DNA of 64,000 nt from Rhizobiaceae bacterium. Lineage in GTDB: Bacteria > Pseudomonadota > Alphaproteobacteria > Rhizobiales > Rhizobiaceae. The stretch lies in the NCBI GenBank assembly GCA_019635775.1, contig JAHBYU010000008.1, forward strand, positions 151,515 to 215,514, given 5' to 3'. This document shows positions 43,487-54,809 of this stretch, piece after piece; position 1 is the stretch's first letter, and each line of letters opens with the position of its first letter. The translations under genes and the position numbers were made by a program. The notes beneath the pieces were generated by a model. It was given only the letters and a program-made list of their open reading frames with translations. It made no database searches and was not told where the DNA came from.

Positions 43487-44359
43487 ATGACCAGCCCCCG
43501 TCTCGCCTTTTTGTTCGTGACCCCGGCTCTGCTGTTTCTGGCGGCGGTGCTCGGCAGGCCGTTGCTGCAGGCCGTGGTCCTCAGTTTCCAGAACGTCGGC
43601 GTGATCGGCACCACGGGAAGCTGGGTGGGTTTCGAAAACTACGCCACGATTCTGGGCAACACGGCTTTCTGGAACGCGTTTGGCCGAAGCGCGCTCTGGG
43701 TCTTCGCGAACGCCGTTGTTCAGACGATCATGGCGCTCGGCGTCGCCCTGCTTCTCAACCAGAAATTCCCGGGGGTGCGCATAGCGCGCACATGGATCAT
43801 CCTGACCTGGATCGTGCCGACCGTGGTCGTCGTCATCATCTGGCGCTGGCTGCTTTCCACTTCGGGCGGCATGATCAATCCGCTTCTCATCCAGTTGGGG
43901 GTGATCGATCGGCCTGTCGGATTCTTCGCCACCCGCGAAGGCGCGATGGCGACGCTCGTCATGATCAATTCGTGGCGCTGGTTCCCTTTTACGGCGCTCA
44001 TGATGCTTGCGGGCCTGACCCGTATTCCCGGCGACCTCTACGAGGCGGCGCGCATCGATGGCGCGGGCGCAATGAAGCGCTTCACGCGCATCACCTGGCC
44101 TCTGCTGCAGCCGACGCTGCTTGTACTCGGCATCGTCGGCACGCTTCTCTCGTTCAATGTCTTCGACGTCATCTGGCTGGTGACCGCCGGCGGACCGAGC
44201 CAGGCCACGCAGACGCTCCCCGTGCTGATCTACGAGACCGCTTTCAAGGGCTACAGGCTGAGCGAGGCGGCAACGATCTCCGTCTTGACCAGCATATTGC
44301 TGATGACGTTCGCCCTGCTGGCGACCAGAGCGATGACAGCGAGCGAGGAGGCGAGATGA
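43487..44359 (+). CDS. Sugar ABC permease 1 (CUT1, UgpA/MalF-like)
   Basis: 290 residues with six membrane helices. LAFLFVTPALLFLAAVLGRP is the first helix, FENYATILGNTAFWNAFGRS the usual periplasmic segment, and the EAA loop has LYEAARIDGAGAMKRFTRIT followed by WPLLQPTL, the ATPase docking site (about residues 184-212). No obvious ribosome site is seen directly upstream; an AAGGA lies in the loop of the preceding hairpin, about 20 bases away. The stop overlaps the start of the second permease (ATGA). Confidence 0.92.
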   Translation: MTSPRLAFLFVTPALLFLAAVLGRPLLQAVVLSFQNVGVIGTTGSWVGFENYATILGNTAFWNAFGRSALWVFANAVVQTIMALGVALLLNQKFPGVRIARTWIILTWIVPTVVVVIIWRWLLSTSGGMINPLLIQLGVIDRPVGFFATREGAMATLVMINSWRWFPFTALMMLAGLTRIPGDLYEAARIDGAGAMKRFTRITWPLLQPTLLVLGIVGTLLSFNVFDVIWLVTAGGPSQATQTLPVLIYETAFKGYRLSEAATISVLTSILLMTFALLATRAMTASEEAR

Positions 44360-45183
44360 AGCGCACCCTGCCGCAGTCCTTCGTTCTCTATTCTGGCCTC
44401 GTCGTCGTCCTGCTGATTATCGGCCTGCCGTTCTGGTGGGTCATCACCGGCTCCATCAAGGTACCCCGCGAGATCATCGCGCGTGTGCCGACCATGTTCC
44501 CGCAAAGCTTCACGCTGCAGCACTTCGAGAAGCTTTTTCAGTCGACCGATTTTCCGGCCTATCTCGTCAACAGCATCGGCGTCGCCCTGTTTTCGACGGT
44601 CATCACCGTCGCCCTCGCGCTCCCCGCCGCCTACGCCTTTTTCCGGATGCGCTTTCCCGGTCGCGCGGCGCTCTACCGTCTCATCCTGCTGGCCTACGCC
44701 TTTCCGACCATCGTGGTGCTTATCCCGATCTACGGCTTCTTCGCGAAAGTCGGCCTCATCGACACGCGCACGAGCCTGGTGATCATCAACGTGGCCTTCG
44801 CGCTTCCCTTCTCGATCTGGATGATGCGCTCTTTCCTTTCCACCGTGCCGAGGGAGATCGAGGAAGCGGCGGTGATCGACGGCGCGCCCGCCCGCGTCAT
44901 CCTGCTGCGCATCATGGCGCCGCTGATCGCGCCGGGCATCGCCAGTGTCGCGATCTTCACCTTCATCGCATCGTGGACCGAATATCTGTTCGCTTCCGTG
45001 CTTATCGTGTCCGACGCGCGGCGCACGATACCCGTCGGATTTGCCGGCATCATCGGCCAGTACCAGATCGACTGGGGTCTGCTTCTGGCCGGCGCGACGG
45101 CCGCCACCATTCCCGTTGTCATCCTTTTTGCCTTCGTCGGGCGCTGGTTCGTATCCGGCCTGACGGAGGGCGCAGTGAAGTAG
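44356..45183 (+). CDS. Sugar ABC permease 2 (CUT1, UgpE/MalG-like)
   Basis: 275 residues, six membrane helices. It opens with the helix LYSGLVVVLLIIGLPFWWVI, has TLQHFEKLFQSTDFPAYLVN and a typical second-permease EAA loop, EIEEAAVIDGAPARVILLRI followed by MAPLIAPGI (about residues 172-200). GAGGAGG precedes the ATG at 44356, which overlaps the previous stop by 4 bases. It pairs with permease 1 to form the channel. The longer frame open from 43792 reads through permease 1 out of register and is not coding. Confidence 0.92.
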   Translation: MKRTLPQSFVLYSGLVVVLLIIGLPFWWVITGSIKVPREIIARVPTMFPQSFTLQHFEKLFQSTDFPAYLVNSIGVALFSTVITVALALPAAYAFFRMRFPGRAALYRLILLAYAFPTIVVLIPIYGFFAKVGLIDTRTSLVIINVAFALPFSIWMMRSFLSTVPREIEEAAVIDGAPARVILLRIMAPLIAPGIASVAIFTFIASWTEYLFASVLIVSDARRTIPVGFAGIIGQYQIDWGLLLAGATAATIPVVILFAFVGRWFVSGLTEGAVK

Positions 45184-45189
45184 AGCGCC

Positions 45190-46269
45190 ATGGCTGGATT
45201 GTCACTGAAATCCGTAAAGAAGCGATTCGGAGACACCGAGGTCATCACAGGCGTCGATCTCTCCGTTGAGGACGGCGAATTCCTTGTATTCGTGGGACCG
45301 TCCGGCTGCGGCAAGTCCACGCTGCTGCGCATGATCGCCGGCCTCGAAAGCGTCAGCGACGGCAACATCGAGATCGGCGGGCGCGACGTCACCCATCTCG
45401 ATCCTGCCAGGCGCGGCATCGCGATGGTCTTCCAGACATATGCGCTTTATCCGCACATGACGGTCGCGGCCAATATCGGCTTCCCGCTCGAGATGGCAGG
45501 GCTCGGGCAGGGCGAGATCGACCGCAAGGTCGCCGACGCGGCGAAGGTGCTGCACCTCGAACCCTATCTCCAGCGAAAGCCCCGCGAGCTTTCCGGCGGC
45601 CAGCGGCAGCGCGTCGCCATCGGCCGCGCAATCGTGCGGCAACCGGACGTATTCCTGTTCGACGAGCCCCTGTCGAACCTGGACGCCGAACTGCGCATCC
45701 AGATGCGGCTGGAGATCGCACGCCTGCATCAGAAGCTGAAATCGACAATGGTCTACGTCACGCATGACCAGGTCGAGGCGATGACGCTCGCCAGTCGCAT
45801 CGTCGTGCTGCGCGCCGGGCGGATCGAACAGGTCGGCGCACCGCTCGATCTCTACGAGAACCCCGACAATATTTTCGTCGCCGGCTTCATCGGCTCCCCG
45901 CGCATGAATTTCGTGACGACGACCGTTTCCCGCGTCGCCGACGGTTTCGCATATGTCAACGCCGATACGCTCGGATTGAAGGAGATCGCGGTTCGGCTGC
46001 GCGGAGCGGTTGCCTCAGCCGGCGAGACCGTCACGCTTGGCATCCGGCCGGAGCATTTCGGCCCAAATGGCGCGGGATCGTTGGAAGGCACCGTCAGTGT
46101 GGTCGAACGTCTGGGGGGCGTGTCCTATGTGCACGCGAGCCTTGCGGACGGATCGCAGATCGCGGTGGAAAGTCGCGATTCGCGTGCCTACCAGGCAGGC
46201 CAGAACCATGCGTTCGCGTTCGACACGGATCGCGCATTGCTGTTTGGAAGCGACGGAAGGCGACTTTAG
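45190..46269 (+). CDS. Sugar ABC ATPase (CUT1, UgpC/MalK/MsmX-like)
   Basis: 359 residues. Walker A FVGPSGCGKSTLLRMIAGLE (about residues 36-55), Q-loop MVFQTYALYPHMTV, signature LSGGQRQRVAIGRAI (about 136-150), Walker B VFLFDEPLSNLDAEL, switch VYVTHDQVEAMTLAS, and a C-terminal TOBE/OB domain (about 240-359, GIRPEHFGPN). This is the standard CUT1 ATPase form. It follows permease 2 by 6 bases and ends in a rho-independent terminator that overlaps its last codons, closing the carbohydrate island. Confidence 0.94.
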   Translation: MAGLSLKSVKKRFGDTEVITGVDLSVEDGEFLVFVGPSGCGKSTLLRMIAGLESVSDGNIEIGGRDVTHLDPARRGIAMVFQTYALYPHMTVAANIGFPLEMAGLGQGEIDRKVADAAKVLHLEPYLQRKPRELSGGQRQRVAIGRAIVRQPDVFLFDEPLSNLDAELRIQMRLEIARLHQKLKSTMVYVTHDQVEAMTLASRIVVLRAGRIEQVGAPLDLYENPDNIFVAGFIGSPRMNFVTTTVSRVADGFAYVNADTLGLKEIAVRLRGAVASAGETVTLGIRPEHFGPNGAGSLEGTVSVVERLGGVSYVHASLADGSQIAVESRDSRAYQAGQNHAFAFDTDRALLFGSDGRRL

Positions 46270-46282
46270 AAGCCGCCTTTTT
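46257..46282 (+). terminator. Rho-independent terminator of the carbohydrate operon
   Basis: AAGGCG and CGCCTT form a 6-bp stem with an 11-base loop, extended by TTT. It spans the stop codon of the CUT1 ATPase gene and is followed by CCC, so the U run is short but clear. Confidence 0.7.
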
Positions 46283-46354
46283 CCCTGAATGCAACGGTCT
46301 GCGCCCTTATTCACTCGGGCGACATCTGCCGGAGTCGGAAAACGCCGACGTGTT

Positions 46355-47317
46355 TCACGCGGCGTATCTCTGGACGGCGCCATCCTGCTTGCTCCAGTCG
46401 CCGTACCACTTCCTGAACAACGTCAACTGCGCCTTCGCATAGCCCTTCTGGCTTTCGGACAGGACGTCGGATTCGTTGAAATGAAGGGTGTAGTCAGGGT
46501 CGCCGTTCAGCACCATCATGTACTTGAAATACAGAACCAGATCCGGACCTTCATCAAAGGACGACAGGACGGACAGAGCCTGTTCCAGTTCCTGTGCGCG
46601 GGCGCGCGCGTCGGCGTCGCCTGCGGCCGCTGCTTCAGCAAGCCTGCACAGATGAAGGACTTCCCGGGGCAAGACGTTTCCGATGCCGGTTATCGCGCCG
46701 GTCGCGCCACAGTTGACGAAACCGTGGAACACCGCGGTATCGACACCGACCATCAACGAAACGTCGTCGTCACGGCTGGTGATGTTTTCCGCTGCGTAGC
46801 GCATATCGGCGGGGCCGCCGAATTCCTTGAAGCCCTTCAGGTTCGAATGGCGTTCGCGGAGCGCAAAGAAGAGATCCGCCCGCGTCGCAAAGCCATAATA
46901 GGGGCTATTGTAAATGACCGCCGGAAGATCGGGGGCGGCGCTCAGAATGGCTTCGAAGTGTGCCTTTTGCGCAGCGACGACCGTGCCCCGCGACAGGACG
47001 CGCGGAATGACCATCAGGCCCGCTGCCCCTACCTGCTGGGCATGAGATGCGAGTGCAACCGCAGAAGCGGTGTTGACCGCCCCTGTCCCTACGATGACGG
47101 GAATCTCGGCTTTCACCAGGCGCTCGACCCCTTCCATGCGCCAGGCATCCGTCAGCAGAGGCCAATCGCCCATGGAGCCGCAATAGACGACCGTCGACAT
47201 GCCGACATCGATGAGTTCCTTCCCCTTTCGGACCAGGGCGTCCAGGTTCGGTGTCCGATCCTCCCGACAGGGAGTCATCAGGGCCGGAACCACGCCGGAA
47301 AAAATGGTCGCTTTCAT
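46355..47317 (-). CDS. Dihydrodipicolinate-synthase-family lyase/deaminase (possibly HypD-like)
   Basis: 320 residues, TIM-barrel aldolase of the DapA family. Visible are the GTTGE-type loop as VVYCGSMGDWPLLT (about residues 39-52), the conserved Tyr in AVIYNSPYYGFATR (about 138-151) and the Schiff-base Lys in LKGFKEFGG (about 166). In this family, delta1-pyrroline-4-hydroxy-2-carboxylate deaminase acts in hydroxyproline breakdown, and the neighbours (aconitase X, proline-racemase family) favour such a role over lysine synthesis. That is inference. AGGAG lies before the ATG at 47317; an ATG at 47359 is less likely. Confidence 0.82.
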   Translation of the reverse strand: MKATIFSGVVPALMTPCREDRTPNLDALVRKGKELIDVGMSTVVYCGSMGDWPLLTDAWRMEGVERLVKAEIPVIVGTGAVNTASAVALASHAQQVGAAGLMVIPRVLSRGTVVAAQKAHFEAILSAAPDLPAVIYNSPYYGFATRADLFFALRERHSNLKGFKEFGGPADMRYAAENITSRDDDVSLMVGVDTAVFHGFVNCGATGAITGIGNVLPREVLHLCRLAEAAAAGDADARARAQELEQALSVLSSFDEGPDLVLYFKYMMVLNGDPDYTLHFNESDVLSESQKGYAKAQLTLFRKWYGDWSKQDGAVQRYAA

Positions 47318-47356
47318 AAGGTAATCCTCCCTGAAAAGTGGCAATCTCTTCCTACC

Positions 47357-47373
47357 CAAGGCGATGCGCCTTG
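47357..47373. promoter_or_regulatory. Perfect 17-bp dyad between two divergent catabolic genes
   Basis: CAAGGCG-ATG-CGCCTTG, 40 bases before the DapA-family start and 117 before the aconitase X start. Probably an operator shared by both; no regulator gene lies next to it. Confidence 0.5.
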
Positions 47374-47489
47374 TGGAAGAGCCTTGGATTGGAACTGGCC
47401 ATTGTACAGATGATGAAAATCAAAAAGCCCGTTTCGGCAAACCTGCTGATGTCTATTGGCCGCGATCGGTACACCGTAGCAGGATCACC

Positions 47490-49184
47490 GTGCTGAGTTC
47501 CAGAACGATTGTAGCGGGCGAGGCTCAAGGCGAGGTTCTTGCTACCACCCAGGCTTTGAGCTTTTGGGGCGGCGTCGATCCGGCCACGGGGGACATCATC
47601 GACGTTCACCATCCGCTCTGCGGATGCAACCTGGCTGGACGCGTGCTCTTCATGCCCACAAGCTGCGGATCCTGCTCGGGGTCGGGCGTTATTCTCGATC
47701 TCGTTTTGTCCGGGCGAGCACCCGCCGCACTTGTCTTCCGCGATAGCGAGGATGTCCTTACCCTCGGCGTTCTCATCGCAAGAGAGATGTTCGGCAAACA
47801 TGTTCCTGTGGTCTGCCTTGCGCCGACTGCGTTTGACCGGCTCTCGCATTCGCGCAATGCAAGGATTTACGGAGGAGTTCTTTCGACCGACCTCGGCGAC
47901 GAGCTTCTGCTTCCTCCCACGACGAACGAGCTTGATCTGGACAAGGACGACGCAGCAATCCTGGCCGGCAGGGACGGAATTGCTGCCGCGCAGGCCATGA
48001 AAATAGTCGTCGCCATGGCCATCCAGCAAGGAGCCAAGGAGTTGTTGAACATCTCCCGGGCCCATATCGACGGGTGCATCTACGCCAGCCCCGCCAACCT
48101 GACCTTTGCCGAGCGAATGGCTGAAATGGGCGCCAGGGTCCGCGTTCCGACTACCATGAACGCCATTTCCGTGGACATGGCGAACTGGAGAAGGCAGGGC
48201 ACGCCATCATCGTTCGGAGAACCCGCCGCTCGACTGGCTCAGGCCTACGTCAAGATGGGTTGTCTGCCCAGCTACACCTGTTCGCCCTATCTTCTTTCGA
48301 CAGTTCCCACTTTCGGCGAGAACGTCGCCTGGGCGGAATCGAACGCAGTAGTTTTTGCAAACACGGTTATCGGGGCCCGGACGGCGAAGCATCCTGACTT
48401 CCTCGATCTTTGCATAGCGATCACCGGCCGCGCGCCGGCGGCGGGTGTGTATCTGGAGGAGAACCGAAGGCCACAAAGAATAATCGACGTCGCGGCCCCG
48501 ACCGTGGTCGATGACGCATTCTGGCCGTTGATCGGATACACGGCGGGAAAGTTCTCGCCTGACCGCATTCCATTGCTTCGCGGCCTTGAGGACATGAAGC
48601 CGACCCGAGACGATCTGAAAGCGATGTGCGCAGCGTTCGGCACGACGTCGGGTGCCGCAATGCTCCATGTAGAGGGTATCACCCCCGAGGCATCTCTGAC
48701 GCCTAAGGCGGACGCCGACAAGGTGACAATTGGCCGTCACGACCTCGTCGGCGCATGGCTTGAGCTGAACAGCGGACCTGAAGACGTCCAGCTGGTCGCG
48801 ATAGGCAGCCCGCATGCTTCCGCGGATGAATGCGCCGAACTCGCGCGGGCTTTGTCTGCGGCCCTCAAGGGCCGCCGACGGCCAAGCGATGTAGCGGTGA
48901 TCGTAACCGCAGGTCAGGAGACGATCGATGAAATCCGCCTCAACGGAATTCTCGGTTGCCTGTCCGACGCCGGCGTTCAGGTTCTGCCGGATATTTGCTG
49001 GTGCTCCATCTCGGAGCCGGTCTTCCCCCCGGCGACACGCGCTGTGCTAACCAATTCCGGCAAATACGCACATTACGGACCGGGACTTTGCAACCGACCG
49101 GTTCGCCTGGGAAGTCTGAAGGACTGTGTCGAGGCAGCCATTACGGGACGCGCATCTCCCGGTCTCCCTGACTGGCTGGCCTGA
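47490..49184 (+). CDS. Aconitase X, single-chain (cis-3-hydroxy-L-proline dehydratase type)
   Basis: 564 residues from a GTG with AGGA 5 bases upstream. It fuses the small AcnX/DUF126 domain (about 5-125: [40 protein letters not shown]) to the large DUF521 domain (about 150-560: [75 protein letters not shown]). Cysteines expected to hold the iron-sulfur cluster are in GCLPSYTC and near SCGSCSG. Bacterial AcnX enzymes of this type dehydrate cis-3-hydroxy-L-proline to delta1-pyrroline-2-carboxylate. The frame is open to 47364 but those residues are not family-like. Confidence 0.87.
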   Translation: MLSSRTIVAGEAQGEVLATTQALSFWGGVDPATGDIIDVHHPLCGCNLAGRVLFMPTSCGSCSGSGVILDLVLSGRAPAALVFRDSEDVLTLGVLIAREMFGKHVPVVCLAPTAFDRLSHSRNARIYGGVLSTDLGDELLLPPTTNELDLDKDDAAILAGRDGIAAAQAMKIVVAMAIQQGAKELLNISRAHIDGCIYASPANLTFAERMAEMGARVRVPTTMNAISVDMANWRRQGTPSSFGEPAARLAQAYVKMGCLPSYTCSPYLLSTVPTFGENVAWAESNAVVFANTVIGARTAKHPDFLDLCIAITGRAPAAGVYLEENRRPQRIIDVAAPTVVDDAFWPLIGYTAGKFSPDRIPLLRGLEDMKPTRDDLKAMCAAFGTTSGAAMLHVEGITPEASLTPKADADKVTIGRHDLVGAWLELNSGPEDVQLVAIGSPHASADECAELARALSAALKGRRRPSDVAVIVTAGQETIDEIRLNGILGCLSDAGVQVLPDICWCSISEPVFPPATRAVLTNSGKYAHYGPGLCNRPVRLGSLKDCVEAAITGRASPGLPDWLA

Positions 49185-49226
49185 CAATCTGCCCTAGGGC
49201 CGCCATCCAAGTCTCGTGCCATGGCT

Positions 49227-49253
49227 CGGCGGATCCGCGAAAGAGCGCCGCCG
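49227..49253. terminator. Weak stem-loop between convergent genes
   Basis: CGGCGG and CCGCCG pair over 6 bp with a 15-base loop, between the aconitase X stop (49184) and the stop of the proline-racemase-family gene (49257). No T run. Weak. Confidence 0.3.
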
Positions 49254-49256
49254 TGG

Positions 49257-50297
49257 CTATTGCTTCAAGGTGGGCGTCACACCCCAGGTGTCGGAAAGCA
49301 TATAGCCGGACTGCCAGGGGTCTTCTGGATCAACCGTGTAGCAATGCTGTCCCGTAATCCAGGCCCGTCCGGTGATCTGCGGGATGATCATCGATCGGCC
49401 GTTGCGTTCGACGACATCCAGAATCTTGCCGACGAACCGCGATCCGATAATCGAGGTGTGGATGAGAGTATCTCCCACCGACATCTCTCCGCGAGCATGG
49501 AGAACCGCCATCCGGGCGGATGTCCCGGTGCCAGTGGGCGATCGATCCGAACGCCCGGGCGAAACGATGCATGTATTGCGCGTTTCCTTGCCGCTGCCCT
49601 GGAAGGGCATCGCAAACTGGACAATTGAAACACCGCGGACATTGGGAAAATCCGGATGGAAGACGTCGAACTGTTCGCGCGCCGCCTTGCGTATCTTTTC
49701 GCCCAGGATCGCGAGTTCCCTGGCTTCGTCCGGCCGTACCTGAAACCCAAGCTTGTGGGCATCGACGATCCCGAAGAACATGCCGCCATAGGCGATATCG
49801 AGCGGCACCGTGCCCAACCCCTCCAGTTCGAGTTTGCCGTCGAGCACGGCCACGAAGGCGGGCGCGTTGCGGAACGTGATGGAACGACAATGACCGTCGC
49901 GGCATTCGGCAGCCACCTCGATCACACCGCCGGGCATGTCCAATTTGAAGCGCGTCACAGGCTCCACCATCTGCACCATTCCGGTTTCCAGCAGGACCGT
50001 CGCGACGCAGATCGTGTTCGAGCCGGACATGGGAACGTACTCTGTCGGCTCCATGATGATGGCGCCCGCTACGCACTCCTTGTTGACCGGAGGCACGATC
50101 AGGTTCACGTGCCGCGCCACAGACCCGCGTGGCTCGCAGATCAGCAATCGGCGGATGTGATCATGATCGCGTTCCATGGCGATCATCCGCTCCATCATCG
50201 TCTCGCCAGCCGGAGGCAGGACACCGCCGACGATAACGTCACCAATCTCGCCTTCGGCATGGCAACCGACAACGTTTATCGACAGTCTTGACCGCAT
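49257..50297 (-). CDS. Proline racemase/hydroxyproline epimerase family protein with Ser/Thr at the catalytic positions
   Basis: 346 residues from the ATG at 50297, which has AGGAGAG 6 bases upstream; frames open to 50465 lack family character. It opens with the family form RLSINVVGCHAEGEIGDVIV. The first catalytic position (MCGH in racemases) reads VPMSGSNTICVAT, Ser instead of Cys, and the second (DRSPCGTGT) reads DRSPTGTGTSARMA, Thr instead of Cys. Trans-3-hydroxyproline dehydratases keep Cys-Thr; Ser-Thr is unusual and argues against simple racemisation. Its neighbour is aconitase X, so it may act on a 3-hydroxyproline isomer. Confidence 0.88.
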   Translation of the reverse strand: MRSRLSINVVGCHAEGEIGDVIVGGVLPPAGETMMERMIAMERDHDHIRRLLICEPRGSVARHVNLIVPPVNKECVAGAIIMEPTEYVPMSGSNTICVATVLLETGMVQMVEPVTRFKLDMPGGVIEVAAECRDGHCRSITFRNAPAFVAVLDGKLELEGLGTVPLDIAYGGMFFGIVDAHKLGFQVRPDEARELAILGEKIRKAAREQFDVFHPDFPNVRGVSIVQFAMPFQGSGKETRNTCIVSPGRSDRSPTGTGTSARMAVLHARGEMSVGDTLIHTSIIGSRFVGKILDVVERNGRSMIIPQITGRAWITGQHCYTVDPEDPWQSGYMLSDTWGVTPTLKQ

Positions 50298-50543
50298 TGG
50301 CCGCTCTCCTGAATTCCAGTTGGAGACTTTCGTCACCTTCGCGATAGACGGCAAGGGGATATCACCAGGGCGAAGAAATTTGTCCCATTCGGCGGCGTCA
50401 TGCTCAGTCAGAGTTCGACGGATCATCCTACCGTTGACATACCGGGCCACGTTGCTAACTAACACGACAGGCGTGTGCTGCGTGCGCCGGGCCCTGCCCG
50501 ATACGGAGAACGATTAAAACCGTTGTCCAAGGAGGCGCAGCCC

Positions 50544-51752
50544 ATGTCCCTTTCCTACACCCGCCGTCCGCTGTCCGTGCTTCGCGCGTTTCTCGACAAC
50601 ACGGCGTCGGGTGGCCTAGTTCTCATGGGTGTTGCTGCGCTCGCGATCATCGTCGCAAATTCGCCGTTGGCCCCGGTCTACTTCTCCACCCTTTCCGCCT
50701 ATGTCGGTCCGCTCAGCGTTTCGCACTGGGTAAACGATGCGCTGATGGCGCTCTTCTTTCTTCTGGTTGGCCTGGAAATCAAGCGCGAGATGCTTGACGG
50801 CCAATTGTCGACATGGAGCCGTCGCATCCTGCCGGGCGTGGCCGCGGTCGGTGGCATGGTGGTTCCCGCAGCGATCTTTCTCGCGTTCAACTGGAGCGAT
50901 CCGCTGTTGTCTCGCGGCTGGGCAATACCGACCGCGACCGACATCGCCTTTTCGCTGGGCGTGCTGTCGCTTCTCGGCAATCGGGTCCCTACATCTCTCA
51001 AGCTCTTCCTGACAGCACTTGCCATCATCGACGACCTCGGCGCGGTGATTGTCATTGCTCTTTTCTACACCGGCAATCTCTCGCTCGTTTATCTGGCGCT
51101 CGCCGCTGTCGTGGTGGCATCGCTCCTTGCGATGAACCGGTCCGGCGTGAGACGGCTGGAACCCTATCTGCTGCTCGGTGCGGTGCTGTGGTTCCTGGTG
51201 CTCAAGTCGGGCGTTCACGCGACCATTGCCGGCGTGCTTCTGGCGCTGACCATTCCGCTCCATCCAGCACCGGCGAAACCTGATGACATGGCGCACTCAC
51301 CGCTCCATAGGCTCGAGCATGGCCTCCAGAAATGGGTGACATTTCTGGTCATTCCCATTTTCGGCTTTGCCAATGCGGGCGTGTCGTTCGCCGGCTTGTC
51401 GCTTGGCGTACTCGGTGACCCACTGACGATGGGCGTGGCCCTCGGGCTTCTTGCAGGCAAGCTGATCGGCGTGTTCGGAAGCGCATGGCTCGTCATTCGC
51501 TCCGGCCTTGCCGACATGCCCATGGGTGCGGGCGGCCTTCAGCTTGTCGGCATTTCGCTGCTGTGCGGCATTGGCTTCACCATGAGCCTGTTTATCGGGC
51601 TGCTGGCGTTCGCGGACTATCCGGCGCTTCAGGAGGAGGCCAAAGTCGGTATCTTGATCGGCTCGCTTGCTGCCGGCGTTCTGGGCTATGCCATACTGCG
51701 TTTCGCGCCGCGTGACGTTCCACCGCCGCCGGCTTCATATCGCCAGGCGTGA
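50544..51752 (+). CDS. nhaA: Na+/H+ antiporter NhaA
   Basis: 402 residues, about twelve membrane helices. The transport site is [19 protein letters not shown], containing the paired Asp that bind Na+ and H+ (about residues 163-164). [39 protein letters not shown] and [15 protein letters not shown] are NhaA signatures. AAGGAGG lies before the ATG at 50544; the frame opens at 50475 but that part is not conserved. A possible promoter is TTGACA at 50434 with TAACTA 16 bases on. It exports Na+ in exchange for protons, and has no evident link to the catabolic genes on either side. Confidence 0.95.
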   Translation: MSLSYTRRPLSVLRAFLDNTASGGLVLMGVAALAIIVANSPLAPVYFSTLSAYVGPLSVSHWVNDALMALFFLLVGLEIKREMLDGQLSTWSRRILPGVAAVGGMVVPAAIFLAFNWSDPLLSRGWAIPTATDIAFSLGVLSLLGNRVPTSLKLFLTALAIIDDLGAVIVIALFYTGNLSLVYLALAAVVVASLLAMNRSGVRRLEPYLLLGAVLWFLVLKSGVHATIAGVLLALTIPLHPAPAKPDDMAHSPLHRLEHGLQKWVTFLVIPIFGFANAGVSFAGLSLGVLGDPLTMGVALGLLAGKLIGVFGSAWLVIRSGLADMPMGAGGLQLVGISLLCGIGFTMSLFIGLLAFADYPALQEEAKVGILIGSLAAGVLGYAILRFAPRDVPPPPASYRQA

Positions 51753-51780
51753 GGCAATACGTTCAGCGTTGAGGGAGCTC

Positions 51781-54562
<2,782 letters not shown>

Positions 54563-54735
54563 CGTCTTTCTCCGTTTCTTTCCTGTTATCGGGCGGGGCC
54601 GCCGCTGTCCCAACACCGCACCGTACCGAGAGTGGTATGGGCACTGCCTTTAAACCCTGCCTTGCTGGTTGCGAACCTCGTGCGTCGTGCAGAGGTCGTA
54701 GCAGGCCTTGTTCCCGCGACCAATCCCGTGTTCGG

Positions 54736-54755
54736 CGCTGAAAATCCCTTCAGCG
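54736..54755 (-). terminator. Stem-loop after the HglS-type gene
   Basis: CGCTGAA and TTCAGCG form a perfect 7-bp stem with a 6-base loop, 54 bases past the hglS stop on the minus strand. The surrounding 247-base gap to the ALDH7 gene holds no gene. Confidence 0.45.
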
Positions 54756-54809
54756 TTTCGGGTTGATGCCCGCTGGCTTCCGGAGCGCGTGTAGTCCCGT
54801 CCGTCGTTG

